Shown: positions 8,803 to 17,766 of the stretch, one piece after another
Layout of the letters: each line of letters starts with the position of its first letter
Numbering within the stretch: the first letter of the stretch is position 1
From: Dyadobacter sp. 676
Lineage (GTDB): Bacteria > Bacteroidota > Bacteroidia > Cytophagales > Spirosomataceae
Reading direction: 5' to 3'
DNA length: 64,000 bases
Assembly (NCBI RefSeq): GCF_040448675.1
Contig: NZ_CP159289.1
Span: forward strand, 2,914,001 to 2,978,000
Made by a program: the position numbers and the translations under genes
The notes under the pieces: generated by a model
The model's database searches: none
Told to the model about the DNA's origin: nothing
What the model saw: the letters and a program-made list of their open reading frames with translations, nothing else

Positions 8803-9531
8803 TTACAAAAGCAGCTGTGCGAGCAGGTAATCGGCGATAAGAATGGAAATACAACTGTTGGTCACCGCTTGTGTGCTTGCCTTACCCACCTCCAACGCAC
8901 CGCCCGACGTAAAAAATCCCTTGAAAGAAGAAATCGAGGCGATCAGGAAGCCGAAGACGAATGGTTTTACACACATAAAAAATATGTTGTAAGGCACGAA
9001 AGAGTCGCGGATTCCGTAAAGGTAATCGCGCTCCGTGATGACGCCCGTCAATGTCCCCGCCAGATAACCGCCCAGAATACCGAGAAATGCAGAAAAAATA
9101 ACGAGCATCGGAAATGTAATCATAGCGGCCACCACTTTCGGCAGCACCAGGTAGGAGGATGAATTGATCCCCATTACTTCCAGCGCGTCGATCTGTTCGG
9201 TAATGCGCATCGTGCCCAGCTCGCTCGCAATATTGGACCCGACTTTACCGGCCAGGACGATACAGGTAATGGTCGGTGCAAGTTCGAGGATCTCCATATC
9301 GCGAACGATGAGCGCCACCGTTGAGATCGGGATAATGGGGCTGACGAGGTTGTAGGCCGTCTGAATACAAGAAACCGCCCCGATAAACGTAGAAACGATC
9401 GCCACGATGAATATCGAACTCACGCCGATGCCTACGCATTCCTCCATCAATCTCCGCCAGTAAACCGATAATTTCTCGCCCTTCCCGAACAGTGTCCCTA
9501 AAAAAATGAAGTATTTACCGATTACAGACAT
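8803..9531 (-). CDS. mlaE: MlaE-family lipid ABC transporter permease
   Basis: An inner-membrane permease of the MlaE family, partner of the ATPase gene that follows. The diagnostic stretch VGSNIASELGTMRITEQIDALEVMG, with conserved Glu and the IDAL motif, is near residues 115-140, followed by the conserved YLVLPK and hydrophobic helices. Length of 242 residues fits MlaE (about 250). It is the first gene of the minus-strand pair and is divergent from the short-chain dehydrogenase at 9594, with 62 bases between the starts for both promoters. Confidence 0.9.
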   Translation of the reverse strand: MSVIGKYFIFLGTLFGKGEKLSVYWRRLMEECVGIGVSSIFIVAIVSTFIGAVSCIQTAYNLVSPIIPISTVALIVRDMEILELAPTITCIVLAGKVGSNIASELGTMRITEQIDALEVMGINSSSYLVLPKVVAAMITFPMLVIFSAFLGILGGYLAGTLTGVITERDYLYGIRDSFVPYNIFFMCVKPFVFGFLIASISSFKGFFTSGGALEVGKASTQAVTNSCISILIADYLLAQLLL

Positions 9532-9593
9532 GATATCTTAATTGTATTCAATATTTTCGGGAAAATTAGGTAAAAAAAGAAGTAATCAGAAAA

Positions 9594-10305
9594 ATGAATC
9601 CATTAGCGGTTGTAACCGGTGGAACAAAAGGGATCGGAAGGGCAGCGATAGAAAAATTTTTAGCACAAGGCTTCGACGTAATCACCTGCGCAAGAAACGA
9701 GAGCGACCTGCTCGCACTGCAACAAACATTCAGTCAGAATTTCCCCCCAATCCAAACTGACTTATTTAACGGCCGACCTTTCAGTACGGACCGATGTGGA
9801 TGCTTTCACCGCATTTATCCACAAACATCCGGCACCTGTGGAGGTACTTATCAACAATACCGGCGTATTTATTCCCGGGCAGGTCCACAACGAAACGGAA
9901 GGTACGCTGGAAAAGACGATCGAGACCAATCTTTACAGTGCTTACCACCTCACCCGCGGGCTATTGCCGGGCATGATGGAGCGCAAAAAGGGGCACATCT
10001 TTACAATCTGTTCCACGGCGAGCATTATCGCATACCCGAACGGCGGGTCGTACTGCATTTCCAAATTCGCATTGTACGGAATGACCAGGGTGCTGCGCGA
10101 AGAAATGAAGCCGCACGATATACGTGTGACGGCTATCCTTCCGGGCGCGACGTACACCGACAGCTGGAAAGGCACCGACCTGCCCGAGGACCGCTTCATG
10201 GATTCCGCCGATGTCGCCGAATCGATCTGGGCCGCCTATACCTTGTCTTCCAGGGCAGTGGTAGAGGAAATTTTGATCCGCCCCCAACTGGGAGATTTGG
10301 ATTAA
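9594..10305 (+). pseudogene. Short-chain dehydrogenase/reductase, frameshifted in a C6 run
   Basis: The N-terminal part carries the NAD(P)-binding glycine motif VVTGGTKGIGRAA (residues 6-18); the frame changes near 9743-9748 and continues in the +1 frame to 10305. Removing one C from the C6 run gives NFPQSKLTYLTADLSVRTDVDAF, a normal SDR transition into the conserved acidic residue, and a 236-residue protein. The second part has INNTGV (structural Asn), ICSTAS (catalytic Ser) and SYCISKFAL (YxxxK). So all catalytic residues survive in the joined frame. Substrate is unknown. It stands alone between divergent mlaE and the ROK gene. Likely an oxidoreductase interrupted by a homopolymer indel, real or from sequencing. 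Confidence 0.8.
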
Positions 10306-10379
10306 TGAGTGAACAGTAAAGCAATTTTACTAAATTGCCGCATTTTTAAAATTATTTATTAAACCCATATTTTCATTTC

Positions 10380-11288
10380 ATGGAACAATACCTCGGTATA
10401 GACGTGGGCGGTACAAACGTAAAGATGGGGATCGTTGACGCTACGGATGGAAGAATCTCGAATTTTTACAGTCACGATACCGCCAGCTGGCGCAGCTCCG
10501 GGCATTTTATAGACAGATTAGGGGATGCCATCGCACTGCAGCTGGTTGAATATCCCGAAGTCAAAAAAGTAGGGATCGGTGTTCCGGGGCTTATTTCCCG
10601 CGACAGGACCACGCTGATCGAAATCACAGCAATTCCCGAAATCGACGGGATCACCATTGTTCCGGATCTGAAAGCACGTTTCCCCCAGCACGATTTTTAC
10701 CTCGAAAACGACGCGAACGCGGCGGCACTGGGCGAATACTATTTTGGAGAAGACAAACTTCCGGAAGACTATATTTTCGTAACCCTCGGTACCGGCATCG
10801 GCGGCGCCGCTATTATCGATAAGAAAGTATTCAAAGGTGGCGGCGGTAATGCGATGGAGCCTGGCCACGTTCCTTCCAAAAACGGAAAAGTCCTTGAACG
10901 CAATATCGGAAAAAAGGAATTGCTGGATATGGCCAATGCGATGCGCGCCGCCTATACCGGCACTACGCAATTGCCGGCCGACGGCACCATTTCCACCACA
11001 GGGCTCGTAGCCGCGGCATCGGCAGGCGATGAGCTGGCGAAAGCCGTTTTCCACGAAATGGGTTACCTTCTCGGTGAAGGGCTGGTATCGATGGTACGCA
11101 TCCTCGACATTACAACAATTTTGATCGGTGGTGGTATTTCTGCTTCATTTGAGTTTATTTTGCCGGCGATCAATGATCGTTTCAAATATTGGCTCACGCC
11201 CTACTACCTGAAAACCATCAACATCAAACGCGCCACGCTCGCCAACGACGCCGGATTGCTCGGAGCGGCTTCGCTTTGTTTTGAATAA
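10380..11288 (+). CDS. ROK-family sugar kinase/glucokinase-like protein
   Basis: A 302-residue cytoplasmic protein of the ROK (repressor, ORF, kinase) family with no HTH. The phosphate loop LGIDVGGTNVKMGIVD is at residues 5-20, the catalytic region ENDANAAALGEYYFG near 112-126 (Asp acts as base), and the second phosphate motif FVTLGTGIGGAAIID follows. The usual ROK zinc motif (CxCGxxGC after the GH) is absent: after EPGH comes VPSKNGKVLERNIG. This resembles the zinc-free ROK proteins of Bacteroidota, so the substrate may be glucose or another hexose, which I cannot resolve. Confidence 0.85.
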   Translation: MEQYLGIDVGGTNVKMGIVDATDGRISNFYSHDTASWRSSGHFIDRLGDAIALQLVEYPEVKKVGIGVPGLISRDRTTLIEITAIPEIDGITIVPDLKARFPQHDFYLENDANAAALGEYYFGEDKLPEDYIFVTLGTGIGGAAIIDKKVFKGGGGNAMEPGHVPSKNGKVLERNIGKKELLDMANAMRAAYTGTTQLPADGTISTTGLVAAASAGDELAKAVFHEMGYLLGEGLVSMVRILDITTILIGGGISASFEFILPAINDRFKYWLTPYYLKTINIKRATLANDAGLLGAASLCFE

Positions 11289-11349
11289 CGAATAACCCCG
11301 ATACAATAAAGATTCACTCTTAAACAGTCGTACATTTATTTTTCCCCTG

Positions 11350-12060
11350 ATGAAATTATCGGTTATCGTTCCCGCTTACAACGAAGAAAAGACAATCCGA
11401 AACGTGCTGGATAAACTCAAATCCGTTGAACTGATAGGCAATTTTCAGAAGGAGATCGTAATTGTGAACGACTGTTCCGCCGACAACACGGAGGCCGTTG
11501 CTAAAAGATTTATAGAAGAGAATCCAGGGCTGGAAGTAGCCTATTTCCGGCATGAATACAACCAGGGGAAAGGAGCAGCATTGCACACCGGCATACGCCG
11601 CGCAACGGGTGACTATATCATCGTGCAGGACGCCGACCTCGAATACGATCCCCAGGAATTCAATATATTGCTAAAACCGGTTATCGAAGGATATGCGGAT
11701 GTGGTGTATGGCTCCCGCTTCATGGGCGGAAGACCACACCGCATCCTGTTTTTCTGGCATACGATCGGGAACAAGTTCCTGACATTCCTGAGCAACATGT
11801 TTACCAACCTCAACCTGACGGACATGGAAACATGCTACAAGCTCTTCCGCGCCGATATTCTCAAAAACCTCAAACTGGTTGAGAAGCGCTTCGGCTTCGA
11901 GCCTGAGGTAACGGCCAAAATTTCCAAAGTACCCAAAATCCGGATTTACGAAGTCGGCGTTTCCTATTATGGCCGCACGTATGATGAAGGTAAGAAAATC
12001 AACTGGAAAGACGGCTTCCGGGCGCTGTATTGCATTGTACGGTACGGTTTAGGAGGCTAA
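11350..12060 (+). CDS. Family 2 glycosyltransferase (DPM1/GtrB-like)
   Basis: A 236-residue GT-A fold glycosyltransferase. The N-terminus LSVIVPAYNEEKTI and IVNDCSADNT bind the nucleotide sugar, VQDADLEYDP holds the metal-binding DxD-like acidic cluster, and GSRFMGG plus the DMETCYKLFRADIL stretch are typical of dolichyl/undecaprenyl-phosphate mannosyl- or glucosyltransferases. No C-terminal membrane helices are present, unlike GtrB, so it would be peripheral. It lies 61 bases after the ROK kinase on the same strand. Likely product is a polyprenyl-phosphate sugar; donor not determined. Confidence 0.87.
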   Translation: MKLSVIVPAYNEEKTIRNVLDKLKSVELIGNFQKEIVIVNDCSADNTEAVAKRFIEENPGLEVAYFRHEYNQGKGAALHTGIRRATGDYIIVQDADLEYDPQEFNILLKPVIEGYADVVYGSRFMGGRPHRILFFWHTIGNKFLTFLSNMFTNLNLTDMETCYKLFRADILKNLKLVEKRFGFEPEVTAKISKVPKIRIYEVGVSYYGRTYDEGKKINWKDGFRALYCIVRYGLGG

Positions 12061-12142
12061 TTCCGACGCGTCTTACACTTTTATCGTTACAAATCCGTAG
12101 CGACAGTAATCCCGCTATTCCGATTATCGCTGAAACTGCCTT

Positions 12143-13666
12143 CTAAATATCCAGCAGCGCCACATGGATACCGCTTCCACATACGGTGCCGGTGTAACTT
12201 TTAATAGGGTTGGTCGGATGTTTGATCTCGATACTGTGCCGGAGGTTGTCGGCGTACATATTAAAGTAATATAAAACCATCTTGTTGCCTGAAATACGAC
12301 ACCGCGCAATCCCTCTTTTGGCGAAGTAGGCACCCACGATATCACAGCCGGTCGGTTTCCGGTCGATCCACGCATTGCCGTCGAGGCGATAAGAGCAATA
12401 GTAGGGCGTCCCACTTGCGACCATGCCACCAGTCTGCATCCAGAGCAAATTCCCGAAATAGGTGTAATCGCTGCTGACCGCCAGCGGCGAATAAAAATCC
12501 TGCGGCGGCAAACCCACACCTAACTGATAGTAATATGGAAACGTGGACGGGCCACCGGCATTAGGCCTCCAGTAATCCATACTTTGATGCACCGGTTGGT
12601 AGTACCCAATCGGCTTCTTGCCCGCGGGTTGTTTCAGGAATGTTCCCCAATCGACGAAGATGTTTCCCTATTCATGCGCGAGAAAGCCCATGAGAATCTG
12701 GAATGCGGGATCATGCACAGGTTTATCTGCACGGAAAAACGTGCCTTCCGGAAACGTGACCTTGTCGGGGAACGACTCGGGAGCCCATTCGTGCTGGTTA
12801 TAAAAGAACATACCGGTGTACTTGCCGAGCTTTTGCCAGAGCTCCATACAAAAGAGCGTATTCATAGCCTGCCCCGGATTGAGGTCGAACGCCCCAAAGT
12901 AAATGCCCTCCACGATGGTATTGGTGCGCGATAATGTACCGCCGGGATGAAACAATGTTTTCATCTGCCATTGCGACGGGTCCTGCGTGTACATTACTTC
13001 CCAGTCGGCCTGGGTTTTCGAGGTATTGCCGAGGTAATAAGGACTTGTCGTGAAGTAGTTATGGCAGAGAAAAAACGGCTTTTGATCCTGTGCTTTCTTC
13101 GCTTCGTAAAGGCCCGCCAGCTCATCATAAAACGAATGCCACATAGGCTTGTCGGCCGGCATGAACGGAAAGTTTTCCATCGTCTCACCGATCCAGAGAT
13201 TGGACGCGTTGCCGCTATTCCAAATCTCGTGCGCCTTCGCGCGTGCCTCCGCGTCCGTGAGTGGGCCATTGGGCCAGCATTTTTTGTTGTACCCATCCAC
13301 CCATTCTTCCTGCCCGCCGCAAGCGAGCCCGAAAATCCCTTGCGTGGTAGGCACACCATTGTATTCCTTATCCGGATAAGTGTTCCTGAATGTTGCCAGC
13401 GAGCCCTCATTACCGATCTCAATCCGATTATAGTGCGTGCCGCCTTTCGCGAACGTCTGCGCCCACGTATACGATTGCTTCGTAGGGGGCTTTACCAGCA
13501 CATGCCCCGCAGGCATGGTAATGTTCGGGCTCGACTCCATGAATCCGGGGACCTGTGATATCGGGTCGTAGCCGGTGGGAATGGTGTTCTTGAAAGTAAC
13601 CGGTACAATCTGGGCATGAAGGGTCAGGGCACTCAGGAGCACCCCAAAGAGAATGAGTTTTTTCAT
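12143..13666 (-). pseudogene. Secreted protein of unknown function, interrupted by an in-frame TAG
   Basis: Codons 1-332 (13666 to 12671) encode a signal peptide (MKKLILFGVLLSALTLHAQ) and a domain rich in Trp, Tyr and Gly with WAQTFAKGGTHYNRIEIGNEG and GIFGLACGGQEEWVDGY. Codon 333 is TAG at 12668-12670. The same frame then stays open for another 174 codons (GNIFVDWGTFLKQPAGKKPIGYYQPVH and on) ending LLDI at 12143, with composition like the first part, so the stop splits one coding sequence. A single TGG to TAG change (HE-W-GNIF) would explain it. It follows the upstream secreted-protein gene with only 2 bases between, so the two are co-transcribed. I do not recognise the family. Confidence 0.7.
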
Positions 13667-13668
13667 AG

Positions 13669-15606
13669 TCAGTTAAAAATAAAAGTGGTGAGACCTCCCC
13701 TTGCGCCGGGCGCCAGCTGCGCGACGGCGTCGTTTTGATAATAGTAATTGCAGCCTTCCGGCGGGCATGGCCAGCGATTGAGCGTGTCCAACCCGATCTT
13801 CGTCGCCATCTTCACAACCCGGCCCGGGCTGCTCGACTGCCAGGGTTCGTTGGTAAGATTGGCCCCCGTCCTTAACCATTTATTTCCGATAAAATAGGAC
13901 CATTCATAACCCGCCGGCAAATTCACTGTGCCCAAATCGTTCAGCAACCAGCCTCCGGGGTTAGCCGGATCGGGGACAATCGATAATGTAAGAATTTCAG
14001 GAAAACCGCTGGATGAAACCTTGGGCACCAATGCGGGAACCGCACAGTTGGCCGCCTGGGCGACAGTAAAAGTATTGGACTGCCCACTGGCACAGGCACC
14101 ATTGGTACTGAAAGCGGCGTAAGCACCCGTATTAGCCGTTGTTATTGACGGGCCGTTTCCAACAGGCGACCCGTTCAACAGCCAACTCACGTTACCCGTG
14201 TAACCGGAAGCCGTTAGTGTGACCTGCTGATTCGTCGCCGGACAAACAGCCGTTCCGGCCGTTAGCACAACGGATGGCTTAATACAAGTAGTTGCGCAAC
14301 CGGTAATGGATAAGCCGACGAAATTACTGGGCCCCGCATGCGCGCCTACGCCTGTGTATTGTCCATGCCACGACGCGTTTACAACTCCGTCGACGGCGTA
14401 TTGCCAGCCCATTCCAGCCACATTCGGATCCGAACCGAATGCCGTTCCGGAAAGCTTGATGATGCCGCTGTAAAACTCTATCTCGCGCAACTCGCCATAT
14501 CCGGCGGGGCTCGCGGCATAACGCACGTGCTGGTAGGGCGTCGCATTGGGAAATGTAAATTCCTGCCAGCTACCCGTCGCGTTCACACTGATCATGTAAA
14601 TGTCGGTCCAGGTCGAGCCGTCGTTGGAGCCCTGGATTTTCGCTCCATTGAGCCTGCTAAAATCGGCCGTACGCCAGTGCAACCTCACTTTGTTCATAAC
14701 CGCGCAGGTCTGAACGTCAGCCGCGACGCAGATTTTATCCTGCCGGCAACTCCCGCCGCCGGTACCGGCTATCTTCAGGGTAGAAACACCCGCATTCAGA
14801 CTCACGGCAAACGTATGTTCCGTATACGCAATATTCCACGAGCCCGAATTCGGTAACGCAATGCTTTGTGCATTGCCGCCGTTGACCGTCACATTCACTA
14901 CCGGTGCCACCGACGAGTAATAGCGTAACGTAACCTGGTAAACCCCCGCTGCGGGAACATTCACGATATAATCGACAAAGTGATTGTACTGGTTTTCGGC
15001 ACCGCGCGTCTGACCGTTCGAGGCGTTTGGATCACTCGTAACAGGGCCATTGGCACCAGACATCGATTCCGCCTCGAGGCACTGGCTGAATGCATCGGCG
15101 GCTGTCCCTCGCAGGACTTTTTCCGTTGGATTCCGGTCGTCAACCGCAATGGCAAGTTCTCCGCGGTAGAGAAACCGGTCGATAGTTACGGAATGCTTTG
15201 TTCCCCGCAACAGCATAAATTTCCTCGAAGAGGGCCTGGATACGAACTTGCCTGTAAGCCGGTATGTCACTTTATCGCCCGGTCGCAACAATTTAGCCGA
15301 AACCGCATGGTAATAATTACCGGCCGTTTGCAAAAAACCATCCGGCAAAACTACCTTCAAAACAAACTCGCCATCCAGCGAAACCGGGGATAATCGCAGG
15401 CCCGAAAGGTCGCGTAGCGTACATTGGATGTCGATCGAAAACTCTTCGCCGACCATTACCACGGACTTATCCGCAGACATTGAAAACAAAACGGGGTCGA
15501 TGTCTGCCTGGTCCTTATTTATAAAGCTACGTGCAAATAAATGGTTTGCGTGGACTAAAAGCAGACAGGCCAGAACGCATCCGGCTAAATGAACATTAGT
15601 GTGCAT
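13669..15606 (-). CDS. Secreted multi-domain protein with CBM6/discoidin-like and Ig-like modules
   Basis: A 645-residue exported protein: an N-terminal signal segment (GCVLACLLLVHANHLFA), a domain of unknown type to about residue 165, then a carbohydrate-binding-like module (CLEAESMSGANGPVT, FVDYIVNVPAAGVYQVTLRYYSS, VNGGNAQSIALPNSGSWN; about 170-305) resembling CBM6/CBM35. A discoidin-like stretch follows (DFSRLNGAKIQGSNDGSTWTDIY, HVRYAASPAGYGELREIEFY; 310-385), then an Ig-like segment (VTLTASGYTGNVSWLLNGSPVG; 450-500). No CHU_C or T9SS tail is seen at the end. It likely binds polysaccharide. It is the first gene of a pair with the amber-interrupted gene, 2 bases apart. Domain assignments are by motif resemblance only. 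Confidence 0.65.
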   Translation of the reverse strand: MHTNVHLAGCVLACLLLVHANHLFARSFINKDQADIDPVLFSMSADKSVVMVGEEFSIDIQCTLRDLSGLRLSPVSLDGEFVLKVVLPDGFLQTAGNYYHAVSAKLLRPGDKVTYRLTGKFVSRPSSRKFMLLRGTKHSVTIDRFLYRGELAIAVDDRNPTEKVLRGTAADAFSQCLEAESMSGANGPVTSDPNASNGQTRGAENQYNHFVDYIVNVPAAGVYQVTLRYYSSVAPVVNVTVNGGNAQSIALPNSGSWNIAYTEHTFAVSLNAGVSTLKIAGTGGGSCRQDKICVAADVQTCAVMNKVRLHWRTADFSRLNGAKIQGSNDGSTWTDIYMISVNATGSWQEFTFPNATPYQHVRYAASPAGYGELREIEFYSGIIKLSGTAFGSDPNVAGMGWQYAVDGVVNASWHGQYTGVGAHAGPSNFVGLSITGCATTCIKPSVVLTAGTAVCPATNQQVTLTASGYTGNVSWLLNGSPVGNGPSITTANTGAYAAFSTNGACASGQSNTFTVAQAANCAVPALVPKVSSSGFPEILTLSIVPDPANPGGWLLNDLGTVNLPAGYEWSYFIGNKWLRTGANLTNEPWQSSSPGRVVKMATKIGLDTLNRWPCPPEGCNYYYQNDAVAQLAPGARGGLTTFIFN

Positions 15607-15734
15607 AACGAAATAAGTAAAGTTGTTTCCGTAAAACTATCTGGATCGTTTTAATTCACCTATTTCATTAACCCTTCAAAATTTCATGTCTCACACCTCA
15701 ATTTTTGATGGGTTTTTATTTTAAATAAAACAAA

Positions 15735-15742
15735 TAATTTTG
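15735..15742 (+). promoter_or_regulatory. Promoter -7 element for the LuxR-type HTH gene
   Basis: TAATTTTG matches TAnnTTTG exactly, about 75 bases before the start codon. No well-spaced TTG is seen upstream. The predicted leader contains a GCCGGA/TCCGGC inverted repeat (15750-15755 and 15770-15775) that could form a hairpin near the mRNA 5' end. Confidence 0.45.
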
Positions 15743-15816
15743 CGCCTGTGCCGGATTACTTCTCGTGATTCCGGCAGCTAAACCCTCTTCAAACCAACAC
15801 TATCATCACGCTATCT

Positions 15817-16107
15817 ATGACCCCTGTATCAGCGAATGCTTCCATACTATTGGCCGACGATTACCAGCCAATTAATCAGAAATTACTTCAACTCACCGAC
15901 CGAGAATGGGAAGTGGTATCCTTCATGGCCGATGGCCTCACCACCGCCGAAATAGCCGAATGCCTCGTTATCGAGCGGAAAAGCATTGAAAATTACAAGC
16001 GAAGGATCGGTAAAAAGCTGGAAATCACCGGCCGAAGTAACCTGATCAGGTTCTGCATTGTAAACCGGGATTACCTGCGGAAGCTCTACATGCTGGTCCG
16101 TAAATAA
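15817..16107 (+). CDS. Small LuxR-type helix-turn-helix protein
   Basis: A 96-residue protein consisting almost only of a GerE/LuxR DNA-binding domain (about residues 24-90): LTDREWEVVSFMADGLTTAEIAECL, then VIERKSIENYKRRIGKKLEI as recognition helix, then GRSNLIRF. No receiver, PAS or ligand domain precedes it; the first 23 residues are unlike a phospho-receiver. It is a transcription factor with an unknown signal, or a partner-dependent regulator. It sits between the secreted-protein genes and a membrane protein gene in the accessory stretch, which suggests that it controls some of them, but this is inference from position. Confidence 0.85.
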   Translation: MTPVSANASILLADDYQPINQKLLQLTDREWEVVSFMADGLTTAEIAECLVIERKSIENYKRRIGKKLEITGRSNLIRFCIVNRDYLRKLYMLVRK

Positions 16108-16196
16108 ATACAGCATTTACATTCCACAAATAGCAATCAGCCGGATGTCAGCCGGTTGATAATCCAAATAAGTAATACACACATTATTCTAATTAA

Positions 16197-17679
16197 ATGC
16201 GATATAAAACACTTTACATATATACAATCGTATATCTGCTAATTCCCAATGTCATTTATTATTCCTGCTGGACCAAACCGGCAATTGCGTTAATCGGAAT
16301 TGTATTGATATTTTATATTTCCTATAAAAATGTTTCGTGGGAGATTGGGTTTCGTAAAACTTTTATCGATTTAAAAGACCTGAGCATTGCATTGATTGGG
16401 GCGACAGTGCTGACGTTGGCATCGGGTATCACCGGGTTTGCGTTCCAGACCATGGACCATTGGTGCCACAACGCGAAATTTCAGGAGCTTCTGCAAAACG
16501 ACTGGCCGCTTCGTTTTCCAGCAAACCGACCGGTAATGGCCTATTATTTCGGTTATTATCTGGTCCCGGCTGCCTTCTCCAAACTGGCGGGCCACATTTC
16601 ACAGGCTGCGATCCTGATCTGGACCGGCCTGGGCGTTACGCTCGGATTGTTGTGGATATACATATCACTGGGGCATAAGTGGTGGGCCGCGTTACTGGTG
16701 TTATTTGTGGGCGACTTCCCCAGGCTTTTTAAAAGCATTATGGCGCATTTGTCCATTCAGCTATACCGGTACGAAGAGATTGGCATGGAACATTGGTCGA
16801 ACCTCGAAAATCTGTTCTGGGCTCCGAATCAGTTTATTCCTTCGCTGATCCTGGGGGGGAATGCTTTTCCATGCGATCCGCCACCGACTGGACTACGCCC
16901 TTCTTTGCTTTCCAACGGCGCTGGCACTTTGGTGGGCAGCTTTCCCCGCATTGGCGATAGGTTTGATCACCGCGTTGCTGCTGGTTTGTCAATGGATACG
17001 ATGGGGTATTTCTTTCCAGGCGTTTTTCGAACGGATCATGCTTCCCTTCTTCGTGGCGATTCCGGTGCTGGCGCTATTCCAGTCGCATCCGCACCCGCCC
17101 GAAAATGGGTTGATCTGGGAATTCCGGACCGACGCGGGTAATTTGCTGCGTGAATATCTGGCCAACACGGTGACGGATGCCCTTCTCTTTGTAATTGTAT
17201 TCCAGGTATGCCGGCGAATTGATTTGCCAGGCATTCCGGCGGCGCCTTTCTGGTTGCTGATTTCCCTTGCATTGCTGTTTCCGCTGGTCAGGGTTGGAAA
17301 AGTAAACGATATGTTACTGCGCGGAATGATGCCGGTTCTGATCCTGATCGGCTGCTGCCTCGTCTATCCGCTCACTGCGCAGCCATTGCCCAAAGTGCTT
17401 ATGGCATTGCGGGGAAAAGCGGTTTGCATAATTATTGTGCTGGTGCTATTGTTTCCGGCGTCGATAGGTATCGGGCGATTTTATCGTGCAGCCAGATTTA
17501 ACCGGCTAACTGCCTTGTGGAGCCCGGTGAGTTCGAAATTTGTTCCGATTCCTTATAATGCCTATCCCAGCCTGTATGAAACGTTACGGCAACGATGGTC
17601 GCGGCAGGAGGCGGAGCAATATCTGGGAAAAACTGATTCCTTTTACGAAAAATATATCGCGCCACCCTTAGATCCGTAA
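16197..17679 (+). pseudogene. Polytopic membrane protein, frameshifted in a G7 run
   Basis: The first part (16197 to about 16855) and the second (16861 to 17679) join into a 493-residue membrane protein if one G is removed from the G7 run at 16853-16859, giving IPSLILGGMLFHAIRHRLDY. It has about ten hydrophobic segments, a soluble stretch FQTMDHWCHNAKFQELLQNDWPLRFPANRP between early helices, and a C-terminal soluble tail (LYETLRQRWSRQEAEQYLG). The layout resembles bacterial integral-membrane glycosyltransferases or O-antigen ligase-like proteins, but I see no diagnostic motif and do not assign a function. The first 70 bases of the gene are AT-rich compared with neighbours. It is convergent with the SGNH-esterase gene. 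Confidence 0.6.
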
Positions 17680-17766
17680 TGTGGCCTTCCGTTCAACCCT
17701 AATATTACAAATCGGTCGCCTCATGGTGGCGTCCAATGCCGTGAAATGGCCTAGTCTATGGACAAC

